IMG/VR virus record: IMGVR_UViG_3300045999_004134
Coordinates: 1-22,959 of that record
DNA: 22,959 nt
Strand: one strand, 5' to 3'
Origin: a virus
Shown: positions 1-5,541 of the stretch, one piece after another
Position numbering within the stretch: position 1 is the first letter of the stretch
Layout of the letters: the number at the start of each line of letters is the position of its first letter
The notes under the pieces: generated by a model
Told to the model about the DNA's origin: nothing
The model's database searches: none
What the model saw: only the letters and a program-made list of their open reading frames with translations
Program-made: the position numbers and the translations under genes

Positions 1-66
1 AGAAGAGCAAGGGCTTGGGGGGTTTAGAACTAAGCCTTGGCGCGGATTTACCCCACTCCCGGTCAT
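1..66 (-). CDS. Partial CDS at left edge, probably first gene of the packaging (terminase) module
   Basis: Only the first 22 codons are inside the window, beginning MTGSGVNPRQGLVLNPPSPL. The ATG at 66-64 overlaps the stop of the HNH gene as ATGA, the same stop-start coupling used elsewhere in this genome. GGAG lies one base upstream of the ATG, which is too close for a good Shine-Dalgarno site, so coupling probably drives initiation. The family cannot be read from so few residues. In HK97-like phages an HNH gene commonly sits just before the terminase genes, and no terminase is present elsewhere in the window, so a terminase subunit is the likeliest identity. This rests on position alone. Confidence 0.5.
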   Translation of the reverse strand, partial: MTGSGVNPRQGLVLNPPSPCSS

Positions 67-413
67 ACTCCGGATAGGGGCTTATTACCGCGGCGGCTAT
101 TACAAGATCTATGAGCGGCTAACAGAGGAGATAGGGGATCACCGGGTATTAAGTGATCAGCCGTCCAGGGGTCGTTATGCCTTGGCCCATCGCCGCACAA
201 GTGGCAATAAGTTGCGTTCTCTCGCACTTTCTTAGCCAGCTTCACATAATCACCTGAATACAGCAAGCGTTTTGGTTTGGTCTTGTATTTTCTTTTTGGT
301 CTTGTCGCCTCGATTACCCTAGATCGCTCGACTTGATGTTGATCGCACCGACTAGCGTTAGTGGTTAGCGTGCCGCATTCTAAGCAGGGTCGGGGAAACC
401 GGACGCCGCTCAT
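63..413 (-). CDS. HNH endonuclease, likely packaging-associated
   Basis: The protein has 116 residues. An N-terminal Cys cluster (C10, C13, C23, H26) may bind zinc, followed by a very basic stretch at residues 38-50. The C-terminal half is a canonical HNH fold: C70-x2-C73 knuckle, D86-H87 as the first motif, then H101, C104, N105, R108 and N110. HNH proteins beside terminase genes are known to assist genome cutting during packaging in cos-type phages. The location at the head of the presumed packaging genes supports that role. Start and stop overlap both neighbours as ATGA. A free-standing homing-type nuclease is the alternative, but the compact size and tight coupling favour a resident phage gene. 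Confidence 0.85.
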   Translation of the reverse strand: MSGVRFPRPCLECGTLTTNASRCDQHQVERSRVIEATRPKRKYKTKPKRLLYSGDYVKLAKKVRENATYCHLCGDGPRHNDPWTADHLIPGDPLSPLLAAHRSCNSRRGNKPLSGV

Positions 414-577
414 TCCTTACTTGCCCATCCCTTGCCGTTGAATTGAATTGTGGTGGCTTGGGGTACTCGCCTCATCCGCTCCCCACATTCGGAGCATAGG
501 ATCTCCGGATCGTCCTTGATTGAGTGTGCGACTTGCTTAGTGTGTTGGGCACTATCCCCATAGGTATAAACAGGCAT
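410..577 (-). CDS. FmdB-like small zinc-ribbon protein
   Basis: This is a short gene of 55 codons. The protein opens MPVYTYGD and carries C28-x2-C31-G, then a conserved-looking tail with F46, G48, G50 and W51. That layout resembles the FmdB/CxxC zinc-ribbon family, in which a Cys knuckle precedes an F-x-G-x-GW motif. Only one CxxC pair is visible, so a full zinc site would need other ligands or a dimer. Such proteins are frequent next to HNH and terminase genes in actinophages; their function is unsettled, with regulation suggested. The stop overlaps the HNH start as ATGA. There is no properly spaced Shine-Dalgarno site; the start fits a leaderless promoter instead. Confidence 0.75.
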   Translation of the reverse strand: MPVYTYGDSAQHTKQVAHSIKDDPEILCSECGERMRRVPQATTIQFNGKGWASKE

Positions 578-579
578 AC

Positions 580-1704
580 CTAGAGTTTATAGACTGTTCC
601 GCTAAAAGGCTTGTCTGGGTATAACAAATAGACAGCCAGTCCGGGATCGCTATCATCGCCGTAGTTCTGGCGATACCAGTCTGAGCCATTGTCTAGGGTT
701 GGCATTTGAATCCACCATCTAGATCGGCCAGCCTTGCGCCCAGTTTCTATCACGCGTAAGTGGTGGAAGTGTCCGGTGTTTAGGATCGTGGCTTCGCCTA
801 CTGCCTGATCGCCGTGGCTTTGACCACGCCACCAGTTAGGTATAGCGTCCGGCCGGTTAGCCTGATGGCCGTGAGCTAATCCGATTACTTCGTCATAAAC
901 AGGGATTGCTAGTGACTCATCGTAAGGCTGTGGCTCGAAGAACTTGATGGGCGTGTTGGTTTCCTTAGCCAACTTAGCTAACTGCCTTTGGATGTGGATA
1001 CCCCAGTCGTCTAATGGGTTGCCTAACTTATCTTTTCCACGCCGCCATTGGCAGTGATTAGATCCGACTGCGGCCGCCGTAACATTACCAGTTAGCTTGG
1101 CTAATAGCTTTAGGGTTTCCCATTGAAAGGTTGATTCAAGATCTACCTGCTCCATAAGCGATAAGTCGTTAGTAAATCCTTGGCTAGCGACATTCTCAAA
1201 TCCCTCGATGCTATCCCCAACATTTAGGAACACCGCGGCTTCCGGTTTATGTTGCTTGATGAAAGCCTCTAGCGCTTGCTGTTTGCTTTGGATCCTAGCG
1301 ATTAGATCCGTAGTGTTGCCTCGCGATCCGGTCTTGCCGGTCTGGGTATCTGACCATCCCACGACTATTGTGCATTTGTTAGTTTTTAGTTCGGCCGGCT
1401 TGAAGTTTTTAGCGCGTGACCAAAGTAGCTTTAGATCCTCACCAGTGCTGTTCTTTAGGCGAAAGTGAAACCGATAACTCGTTAGCCACTCACCGTCGTA
1501 TCTTTGCCACTTGCTAGTTCGCGGTGTGCCAACGACTTCGTATAGATCGGCGTCAAATCCGGCTTCGGTTAGGAATTCAGAAAAGTTAGCTGAGCTAGTT
1601 AGGCCGGGAGTAACAGCCGTTCCCTCAGTTCCGTCAAACTCTACTGCTGGCTTGCCGAATGGTTGTTGCTCCATCTTTGGCGCTGGCTCTAGGTTGTCTA
1701 GCAT
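580..1704 (-). CDS. Metallophosphoesterase (calcineurin-like, Mre11/SbcD-type fold)
   Basis: The protein has 374 residues. From about residue 112 it shows the metal-binding motifs of the calcineurin-like fold: D119 (in SDTQTGK, where many relatives have DxH), G163-D164 in GDSIEG, N216-H217 in GSNHC, H278-G-H280, and GHFHH at 311-315. The first 110 residues lack these motifs and look like a separate accessory domain. Family members hydrolyse phosphodiesters; several are nucleases in repair or packaging, others cleave nucleotides. The substrate cannot be inferred here. The gene precedes the zinc-ribbon/HNH genes and follows a small HTH gene. The ATG at 1704 has only a weak Shine-Dalgarno but a well-placed TANNNT box. 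Confidence 0.85.
   Translation of the reverse strand: MLDNLEPAPKMEQQPFGKPAVEFDGTEGTAVTPGLTSSANFSEFLTEAGFDADLYEVVGTPRTSKWQRYDGEWLTSYRFHFRLKNSTGEDLKLLWSRAKNFKPAELKTNKCTIVVGWSDTQTGKTGSRGNTTDLIARIQSKQQALEAFIKQHKPEAAVFLNVGDSIEGFENVASQGFTNDLSLMEQVDLESTFQWETLKLLAKLTGNVTAAAVGSNHCQWRRGKDKLGNPLDDWGIHIQRQLAKLAKETNTPIKFFEPQPYDESLAIPVYDEVIGLAHGHQANRPDAIPNWWRGQSHGDQAVGEATILNTGHFHHLRVIETGRKAGRSRWWIQMPTLDNGSDWYRQNYGDDSDPGLAVYLLYPDKPFSGTVYKL
584..589 (-). promoter_or_regulatory. Candidate leaderless -10 box (TAAACT) for the zinc-ribbon/HNH/packaging genes
   Basis: On the minus strand TAAACT is followed by six bases and then the ATG at 577. This matches the TANNNT-N6-start spacing expected when transcription begins on the start codon itself. 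No -35 element is evident. It lies at the very end of the phosphoesterase gene. Confidence 0.45.
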
Positions 1705-1710
1705 TAGCCC

Positions 1711-1716
1711 AGTCTA
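1711..1716 (-). promoter_or_regulatory. Candidate leaderless -10 box (TAGACT) for the phosphoesterase
   Basis: TAGACT on the minus strand is followed by GGGCTA and then the ATG at 1704, giving the TANNNT-N6-start arrangement. It overlaps the 3' end of the preceding HTH gene, so the promoter would be internal to the operon. Confidence 0.4.
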
Positions 1717-1941
1717 GTTCTTACACCGACAATCGCCGGCTCTGTGCTTGGCTATTGTCGTATCGGAAATTTGTATTCCTCTAGCGCGTAACGCTCTCGC
1801 TAAGGGATTATGCCCCCACTTGTCCGTATCAGCTAAAGCGTCTAGAAGTATGGCTCTATCCTTTGCTTCTAGATCGGCCAGCACTGTTGCGACCTTACAG
1901 GTTAGTAGTCTGTGTGGTGGTGGTGTTAGATCTTCTAGCAT
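1714..1941 (-). CDS. Small helix-turn-helix protein
   Basis: The protein has 75 residues. The body (residues 15-70) looks like a helical DNA-binding unit. A first helix around residues 17-28 is followed by D-R-A-I-L-L-D-A-L, then a probable turn and recognition helix near residues 44-66 (LARALRARG, ISDTTIAKHR). The C-terminus ends GDCRCKN, and the paired Cys may bind metal with C15. Similar small proteins with an 'is-ttI-kHr-g-C-C' ending occur in many actinophages and are labelled HTH proteins; some sit near terminase genes. GGAG eight bases before the ATG supports the start, although it overlaps the upstream gene by about 47 bases. Repressor or terminase-small-subunit-like functions are both possible. 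Confidence 0.65.
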   Translation of the reverse strand: MLEDLTPPPHRLLTCKVATVLADLEAKDRAILLDALADTDKWGHNPLARALRARGIQISDTTIAKHRAGDCRCKN

Positions 1942-2128
1942 TTTCTTTACTCCGCTCTTGTTCCGCTTTGAACTTGCCGCGTCTTAGACCGGTTTGATAA
2001 CCGGCCATGTAGTAATCCTCTAATTCTTGTTCTTTGTTATTTTTATGAACGGCTAGCATTACGCCGAAACCTAGCGCGAACCCTAGCAAAGCGCCCATTG
2101 CGAGCGCAAACATAATTTCAATACTCAT
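1895..2128 (-). CDS. Single-span membrane protein with basic C-terminus
   Basis: The protein has 77 residues from the preferred ATG at 2128. AAAGGG lies five bases upstream of that ATG, better than the in-frame ATG at 2143. A hydrophobic segment at residues 5-25 (FALAMGALLGFALGFGVMLA within it) is one membrane span, followed by a charged, Lys/Arg/Glu-rich cytoplasmic-looking tail and a Thr-rich end. No family is recognised. It is one of four tiny membrane proteins in this segment. Its last 16 or so codons overlap the start of the HTH gene, so the Thr/Gln-rich end may be shaped by that overlap. Confidence 0.65.
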   Translation of the reverse strand: MSIEIMFALAMGALLGFALGFGVMLAVHKNNKEQELEDYYMAGYQTGLRRGKFKAEQERSKENARRSNTTTTQTTNL

Positions 2129-2240
2129 CTTTGCCCTTTTCATTGATCCATCTAATTAGAACTAATAGGAACCAGTAACCAATGTAAACATAAGAAGCTA
2201 CTAGCAAGGCCAACACGCCGACCCAAATCAAGATCTCCAT
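2118..2240 (-). CDS. 40-residue single-span membrane protein
   Basis: The ATG at 2240 overlaps the preceding stop as TAATG, and GAGG lies a few bases upstream. The product is MEILIWVGVLALLVASYVYI followed by GYWFLLVLIRW and a charged tail, so nearly the whole chain from residue 3 to 30 is hydrophobic. That makes one long span or a tight hairpin. The last bases overlap the next membrane-protein gene. No homologous family is recognised. The correct length, the coupling on both sides and the clean topology argue that it is real despite its size. Confidence 0.65.
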   Translation of the reverse strand: MEILIWVGVLALLVASYVYIGYWFLLVLIRWINEKGKDEY

Positions 2241-2572
2241 TAGTCCTCTATCAGTTCGTATGCGTAAGTTTTCACGCTCTGATCAGGCGCAAAACTCAAC
2301 CGAGTTATGTTTAGGCCACAGCGCTCAGTAAGTATCTCTAGCGCTAGCATCCAACTTTTTGAGCCGGTAAAAACTTGCGTGTTGCCCTCCCGGTGATAGA
2401 CCGTAACGGCATAGTTGCCCTCATACCGGCGATCTTCATCGAAAGCCGAGATGTCCCATACTTCGCTATGGGTTAGGCGCGTAACTGGTTTCCGATTAGC
2501 GTCACGCTTGCCGGCCTCATAGCCACAGCAAAAGTGTTCGATACAGTTACAGTCATTATTCGGTTGTTCCAT
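2240..2572 (-). CDS. Hypothetical protein with N-terminal Cys cluster
   Basis: The chosen start is the ATG at 2572, with AGG nine bases upstream; an open frame continues to 2617 but has no better start. The 110-residue product begins MEQPNNDCNCIEHFCCGYEAG, with four Cys and one His within about ten residues, a possible zinc or Fe-S site. The rest looks like a small alpha/beta domain containing a probable beta segment (NYAVTVYHREGNTQVF) followed by a helix (SWMLALEILTERCG). I do not recognise the family. It is coupled to the 40-residue membrane protein downstream through TAATG. Confidence 0.65.
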   Translation of the reverse strand: MEQPNNDCNCIEHFCCGYEAGKRDANRKPVTRLTHSEVWDISAFDEDRRYEGNYAVTVYHREGNTQVFTGSKSWMLALEILTERCGLNITRLSFAPDQSVKTYAYELIED

Positions 2573-2705
2573 TTTTGCGTACCTGCCATTTCTTGTAGAT
2601 GAAGTGCCACTCGGCAAAGACTAAGTAAATTACCGTCAGTCCGATTATGCCGGCGAAGATAAGGCCTAGCGCTACCAAGATTGCTATTGCGTATTCAAAA
2701 ATCAT
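2556..2705 (-). CDS. 49-residue single-span membrane protein
   Basis: The ATG at 2705 overlaps the upstream stop as ATGA. The product starts MIFEYAIAILVALGLIFAGI and continues IGLTVIYLVFAEW before a basic tail. That is one long hydrophobic region over residues 3-31 with a short cytoplasmic-looking C-terminus rich in Lys. It overlaps the start of the Cys-cluster gene by about 17 bases. No family is recognised. It belongs to the set of small membrane proteins encoded in 2118-3945. Confidence 0.6.
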   Translation of the reverse strand: MIFEYAIAILVALGLIFAGIIGLTVIYLVFAEWHFIYKKWQVRKNGTTE

Positions 2706-2893
2706 TTGATCGTTTCGTCCTTTATGTAGTCTTTGATGTCGCCGATGTAGGCGTATTCGCCGTGCTCAGAATCCATAGCTAATTCGTCTAGGATCCGCAT
2801 TACTCTTTTCTCTGCTTCGCGCTTGCCGGCGTCTAGGCCGCTATTGAAAGCGACCACGCTAGACCGGGCAATTAGGTCGTTCAATTCACTCAT
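2702..2893 (-). CDS. Hypothetical 63-residue protein
   Basis: The product is a short, mostly helical and acidic protein. Residues 1-40 are predicted-helix-like (DLIARSS, GLDAGKREAEKRVMRILDEL). It has no Cys, no membrane segment and no motif I can name. AGGG seven bases before the ATG at 2893 supports the start. The gene overlaps the upstream winged-helix gene by eight bases and the downstream membrane-protein gene by ATGA, so it is embedded in a tightly packed operon. The phrase GLDAGKREAEKR resembles the GYEAGKRDANRK phrase of the Cys-cluster protein, which may hint at a shared small-phage-protein family. Confidence 0.6.
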   Translation of the reverse strand: MSELNDLIARSSVVAFNSGLDAGKREAEKRVMRILDELAMDSEHGEYAYIGDIKDYIKDETIK

Positions 2894-3209
2894 CGCTTAT
2901 CCCTAGTCTGTTCACGTTCGTCCAAATAATCGCATTCCGTCCGCTTGCTGTCTTAGCTAGGCGGCCGGAGTTGAATAGATAGTGCTCTTGGGTTAGTTCA
3001 GCGCGGCGCGATCTTACGCCAGATGAGCTAGCCATTGGTGCGTCACCACTAGACATATACCGGCAGTATTGCGCGTAAAGTTCTTCGTCCGTTAGGTATC
3101 CGAACTTGTCGAATAGCCAAAGAATGAATCGCTTTGTTGCGGTTAGGTTGGTTACCGATGCGGCCGCTTCGTGGCTCGTCATCGGGTCAGTCGTTCTTGC
3201 GTGTGGCAT
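2886..3209 (-). CDS. Winged-helix-like phage protein (ARTTDP-type)
   Basis: The protein has 107 residues. It opens with ARTTDPMTSHEAAASV, a signature seen at the N-terminus of a widespread but uncharacterised actinophage family. The middle resembles a winged helix: FILWLFDKFGYLTDEELY as helices, then SGVRSRRAELTQ as the probable recognition helix, and a C-terminal wing ending GRLAKTASGRNAIIWTNV. Such an arrangement suggests DNA binding, probably regulatory. AGGAGAGG a few bases upstream of the ATG at 3209 is one of the strongest Shine-Dalgarno sites here. It slightly overlaps the preceding MerR-like gene. Confidence 0.7.
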   Translation of the reverse strand: MPHARTTDPMTSHEAAASVTNLTATKRFILWLFDKFGYLTDEELYAQYCRYMSSGDAPMASSSGVRSRRAELTQEHYLFNSGRLAKTASGRNAIIWTNVNRLGISDE

Positions 3210-3390
3210 AGTCCTCTCCTGTTAGTACGGTTTTGATAGTTTCTTTTGTTATGAAGATCCGGCGTGGGCCTTTTACGATCGCCGGCAGGTATCCGGTGCG
3301 GATCCAGCGATACACCGTGTTTAGGTGTGCGCCAGTTAGCTCTGCGGCTTCTTTAGGTGTGTATAAATCTTTTGTTAGTTGGTTTCCCAC
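3187..3390 (-). CDS. MerR/excisionase-type helix-turn-helix protein
   Basis: The product has about 67 residues from a GTG at 3390, chosen because AGAAAGG lies eight bases upstream. A GTG at 3432 in the same frame has no good Shine-Dalgarno and would overlap the upstream gene far more. The core reads LYTPKEAAELTGAHLNTVYR, then WIRTGYLPAIVKGPRRIFIT. This is the classic pattern of the helix_turn_helix_17/excisionase family, with an EAA first helix, NTVYRWI recognition helix, G-x-LP turn and RRIFI wing. Phages use these as excisionases or small transcription factors. No integrase is in view, so regulation of early genes is the safer reading. Confidence 0.85.
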   Translation of the reverse strand: MGNQLTKDLYTPKEAAELTGAHLNTVYRWIRTGYLPAIVKGPRRIFITKETIKTVLTGEDYATRKND

Positions 3391-3578
3391 GCGTCTAGCC
3401 TTTCTTTTAGTTCGTTGCGGCACATTAGCCACTCTTGTAGCTTTAGATAACTCTCTTGTAGATTTTCGACATTTAGATCGTGCTTAGCGCGTTCTAACGC
3501 TTCATCTACCTCATTAGCTAGCCGGCCTGAAAGTTGGCTAAGTTCTAGTATGGATTTTGCTTGCTCTAGTTTTCTCAT
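3375..3578 (-). CDS. Hypothetical coiled-coil protein, 67 residues
   Basis: The ATG at 3578 overlaps the upstream stop as TAATG, and AAAGGA sits six bases before it; the open frame continues to 3632 without such signals. The product starts MRKLEQAKSILELSQLSG and is almost wholly helical and charged, with Leu/Ala at coiled-coil-like spacing through residues 3-55. No family is recognised. Its 3' end overlaps the HTH gene by about 16 bases, so the two are probably translated together. Confidence 0.6.
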   Translation of the reverse strand: MRKLEQAKSILELSQLSGRLANEVDEALERAKHDLNVENLQESYLKLQEWLMCRNELKERLDAWETN

Positions 3579-3817
3579 TAGTTGTCCTTTGCGTATTCGG
3601 CCGCTAGTTCGCGACCGGTGAAGATTGCCCATCTAATCCTTTTAGGTTCTGCTAAGTGATCAGGGCAGTATGCGGTGTTAGTTGTTACTGGTTCGGCTTT
3701 GCCGTCATCGAAGATCCGGTAAGTTGTAAAAGTCGAGCTATGGTTCCAAAAGATTGCGTGGCCATCGAAACTACCAACTAACCATTCGTGTTCCATTAGA
3801 TCGGCCAGCGTTTTCAT
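3578..3817 (-). CDS. Hypothetical 79-residue protein
   Basis: The product begins MKTLADLMEHEWLVGSFDGH and contains alternating hydrophobic stretches (AIFWNHSSTFTTYRIFDDG) consistent with a small beta-sheet domain, then a short helix near the C-terminus (GRELAAEYAKDN). There is one Cys and no membrane segment. I do not recognise the family. The start overlaps the stop of the upstream membrane-protein gene as ATGA, and GGGG is present eight bases upstream. The stop is shared with the next start as TAATG. Confidence 0.6.
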   Translation of the reverse strand: MKTLADLMEHEWLVGSFDGHAIFWNHSSTFTTYRIFDDGKAEPVTTNTAYCPDHLAEPKRIRWAIFTGRELAAEYAKDN

Positions 3818-3945
3818 AGCGGCATCCCCAATAGGAGTCGCGCTAACAATTCAGGGATCGCGTGGATTGCTAATAACACTAGAAATACCACGCCGGCCAT
3901 AATCAAGATCCCAACCGGTTTGCGGATCGCGTACCAGATCTTCAT
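3814..3945 (-). CDS. 43-residue membrane protein
   Basis: The product is MKIWYAIRKPVGILIMAGVV followed by FLVLLAIHAIPELLARLLLGMPL. A basic N-terminus (K2, R8, K9) precedes a hydrophobic span over about residues 11-28, then an amphipathic helix. GAGG seven bases upstream of the ATG and ATGA overlaps at both ends support translation. No family is recognised. Holin- or exclusion-like roles are conceivable for a protein of this shape, but nothing in the sequence picks between them. Confidence 0.6.
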   Translation of the reverse strand: MKIWYAIRKPVGILIMAGVVFLVLLAIHAIPELLARLLLGMPL

Positions 3946-4115
3946 TGGGCCACCTCAACTATTGACTTGATTTTGAAGTGTGGGTAGGACTGATTGACTA
4001 TCGCCATGTCTTCTTCTTCTTTAGCAATTAGACTTTTAAGATTTTGCGCTCGAACATCGACGCTCATTTCTACTTTCCTAATCGAATCGTAATAAGTTAC
4101 TTTGAACTTTTTCAT
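3942..4115 (-). CDS. Hypothetical 57-residue protein
   Basis: The product starts MKKFKVTYYDSIRKVEMSVD and continues with a helix-like stretch containing an acidic run (KEEEDMA) and a C-terminal strand (FKIKSIVEVAQ). The beta-beta-helix-beta feel suggests a small compact domain, but no family is recognised. GGAGGT eight bases before the ATG is a near-perfect Shine-Dalgarno site, implying strong translation. Both ends overlap neighbours (TAATG and ATGA). Confidence 0.6.
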   Translation of the reverse strand: MKKFKVTYYDSIRKVEMSVDVRAQNLKSLIAKEEEDMAIVNQSYPHFKIKSIVEVAQ

Positions 4116-4474
4116 TAGGCGTGACCTCCGGCGAACATCATTCTCAATTTGAAATCTAGATTTTCCTGAGCTAATTCTTTTAGCTCGTTGTAAACAGCCA
4201 TTTTTGTTTTAGCTTCGGCGGTTTCTAGATTTGCGTAGCCTTGGATCATTAGCTCATAAAACTCAATGTCTTTTTTGAGTTGGGTCGGAGTTTTGCGACC
4301 GGGAATTTCCTGTTCTTGAATTGAGAGTTTTTGGTCAATTAGGAACTTCGCGTCTTTTAGTGTTTTAGGGTTGCGGCTGATTTGAGAAATCCAACGGCCG
4401 TCAATCCTTTCGATTTGGTAACCTCGGTAGTTGTAAGATCCGCCGCCGGTCATAGTTCTTTTTGCTTTAGCCAT
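4115..4474 (-). CDS. Hypothetical 119-residue basic protein with C-terminal helices
   Basis: The N-terminus is basic (MAKAKRTMTGGGSYNYRGYQ), followed by a short beta-like unit (YQIERIDGRWISQI) and a long helical region from about residue 60 to 112 with repeated Leu/Ala/Glu. AGAAAGGA upstream of the ATG at 4474 supports the start. The 53 bases between this gene and rusA (4475-4527) hold only this ribosome-binding site and Ala/Lys-codon-like debris; I see no terminator or promoter there. The family is not recognised. Position directly after the recombination genes suggests a DNA-metabolism or early host-takeover role, which is inference. Confidence 0.6.
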   Translation of the reverse strand: MAKAKRTMTGGGSYNYRGYQIERIDGRWISQISRNPKTLKDAKFLIDQKLSIQEQEIPGRKTPTQLKKDIEFYELMIQGYANLETAEAKTKMAVYNELKELAQENLDFKLRMMFAGGHA

Positions 4475-4527
4475 CTTTTAGTCCTTTCTTTTGGCTAGTA
4501 ACTACTTTAGCGCGGTTTTAGCCTTTT

Positions 4528-4941
4528 TTAGCTACTTTTAGGCGGCTTTTTTGTATAACTTTTTGATAACGGAAAAATCCGAATAACTACGCTGGGTTCG
4601 CCGTACTGCTTAGCCGCGTGCCACTCGACTATTTGGGCGTCATCTTTTAGATAGCCGGCGTCTATGCTTAGGGCATCCCCGATTGCCCTTTGGAGCTTGT
4701 CTAGATCCGGTGGCACAGTTGGATAATCCCTTTTGGCGCTTTCGGGCTTTTGAAGTTGAAATAGGACTGTGACGCTGACTGGATCGATGTAGCCGGGAGA
4801 ACCCACTTGGTCATTTATGACCTTAGCGATCCGCTCACGCCATTTTTTTAGCTTGGGATTTTTACTAACAATCCGGCCGCCGCCAACGTGGCGCATAGAT
4901 CCCTGCGGTATGGGTTGCCCCGGCACAACGAACTCATCCAT
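4528..4941 (-). CDS. rusA: RusA-family Holliday junction resolvase
   Basis: The protein has 137 residues, close to the usual RusA size of about 120-140. The diagnostic catalytic segment is PPDLDKLQRAIGDAL at residues 77-91, giving D79 and D81 with K82, followed by D100-D101 in LKDDAQIV and K111 in AAKQYG. These match the acidic metal-binding triad and conserved Lys of RusA. The enzyme is a dimeric resolvase that cuts four-way junctions made during recombination or replication. It is coupled to the single-strand binding protein by TAATG and has no good Shine-Dalgarno site, so translation probably depends on reinitiation. The C-terminus is unusually basic (KSYTKKPPKSS), which may aid DNA binding. 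Confidence 0.92.
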   Translation of the reverse strand: MDEFVVPGQPIPQGSMRHVGGGRIVSKNPKLKKWRERIAKVINDQVGSPGYIDPVSVTVLFQLQKPESAKRDYPTVPPDLDKLQRAIGDALSIDAGYLKDDAQIVEWHAAKQYGEPSVVIRIFPLSKSYTKKPPKSS

Positions 4942-5252
4942 TAGAACGGCGCGTTAGCGTCAGCCTTTGCGTTCTTTACTAGCTCAATGTATTCGGCACG
5001 AATTTCTAGGGTCGTGCCTTTAGTGCCATCGCGCTTGTCGTATTTCTTGGTTTTTAGCCGGCCTTTCACAGTCACGCGCTGATCCTTTTCAAATCCTGGA
5101 TCTCCGATAACTGAGAAATAGTCATAGCCGACAGTTTCCCATTGGCCACTTTCATTTTGCTGGCGCTGAGCGTGAGAGATGTCATAGACAGTTCCCCACT
5201 CAAACTTCTTTACTTCGTTGATGTAACCTGAGAACTCAATCTGAATAGCCAT
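4941..5252 (-). CDS. ssb: Single-stranded DNA-binding protein (OB-fold)
   Basis: The protein has 103 residues. The pattern of strands fits an OB-fold: MAIQIEFSGYINEVKKFEWG, then ETVGYDYFSVIGDPGF, KDQRVTVKGRLKTKKYD and GTTLEIRAEYIELV. The phrase RVTVKGRLKTKKY followed by a Lys-rich loop and a strand ending EYIELV is typical of SSB-like proteins. The short C-terminal tail ends ANAPF, echoing the terminal acidic-PF tip that bacterial SSBs use to recruit partners, though this tail is only weakly acidic. Placement between the replication initiator and RusA supports the role. AGGAAGG lies about 11 bases upstream of the ATG. Confidence 0.75.
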   Translation of the reverse strand: MAIQIEFSGYINEVKKFEWGTVYDISHAQRQQNESGQWETVGYDYFSVIGDPGFEKDQRVTVKGRLKTKKYDKRDGTKGTTLEIRAEYIELVKNAKADANAPF

Positions 5253-5523
5253 TTTGGGTTCGTCCTTCCTGTTTTATGTGTTCTGGGTTTATACAATCAC
5301 GATGACCACAAGTGCGGACACCGGGCATGAATAACTTGCCATTGTGGATCGGGTTATCGGCTTCGTCAAAATCGCCGCGCCAAGCTAAGCACACTTCGCC
5401 TTTTCCGTAGCGAATAACATGCTCGACTTTCACGCGACAGTCCCGACAAAGATCACGCTTGCCCGGTCGCTTTGTGGGTAAGTCGCGGTTGATCCCACAT
5501 CGGGAACATACGCGTTCATCCAC
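5236..5523 (-). CDS. Cys-rich zinc protein, HNH-like C-terminus
   Basis: The protein has 95 residues from a GTG at 5523. The N-terminus is a zinc knuckle pair: C6-x2-C9 and C26-x2-C29. The C-terminus carries CGHRDCINPEHI, the ending characteristic of compact HNH endonucleases (C-x-H-x2-C-x-NP-x-H). The middle has WRGDFDEADNPIHNGKLF. It may be a small HNH-fold nuclease or a DNA-binding derivative; a first catalytic His at the expected position is not clear to me. It lies between the replication initiator and ssb. There is no Shine-Dalgarno site, but a TATTCT box sits six bases before the GTG. Confidence 0.65.
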   Translation of the reverse strand: MDERVCSRCGINRDLPTKRPGKRDLCRDCRVKVEHVIRYGKGEVCLAWRGDFDEADNPIHNGKLFMPGVRTCGHRDCINPEHIKQEGRTQNGYSD

Positions 5524-5529
5524 AAACTT

Positions 5530-5535
5530 AGAATA
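5530..5535 (-). promoter_or_regulatory. Candidate leaderless -10 box (TATTCT) upstream of the zinc protein/ssb/rusA
   Basis: TATTCT on the minus strand is followed by AAGTTT and the GTG at 5523. It lies just after the replication initiator's stop. If active it would start a transcript carrying the zinc protein, ssb and rusA. Confidence 0.45.
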
Positions 5536-5541
5536 CTGGAT

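Noticed and set aside
1208-1468. Open frame on the plus strand inside the phosphoesterase gene
   Set aside because: It is antisense to a gene with clear metal-binding motifs; its product is Ser/Leu/Cys-rich without a domain and has no ribosome-binding context. Similar antisense frames at 1511-1717, 1748-1987, 7154-7399, 7538-7765, 8976-9227, 11478-11675, 14994-15278, 16051-16305, 16570-16767 and 17518-17721 were dropped for the same reason.
3187-3390. Evidence for lysogeny from the excisionase-like HTH protein
   Set aside because: No integrase, attachment-site repeat or immunity repressor was seen in this window; this protein type also serves as an ordinary regulator.
3391-3432. Longer N-terminus for the MerR-like HTH protein from a GTG at 3432
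   Set aside because: There is no good Shine-Dalgarno site there, and it would overlap the upstream gene by nearly 60 bases; the GTG at 3390 has AGAAAGG eight bases upstream.
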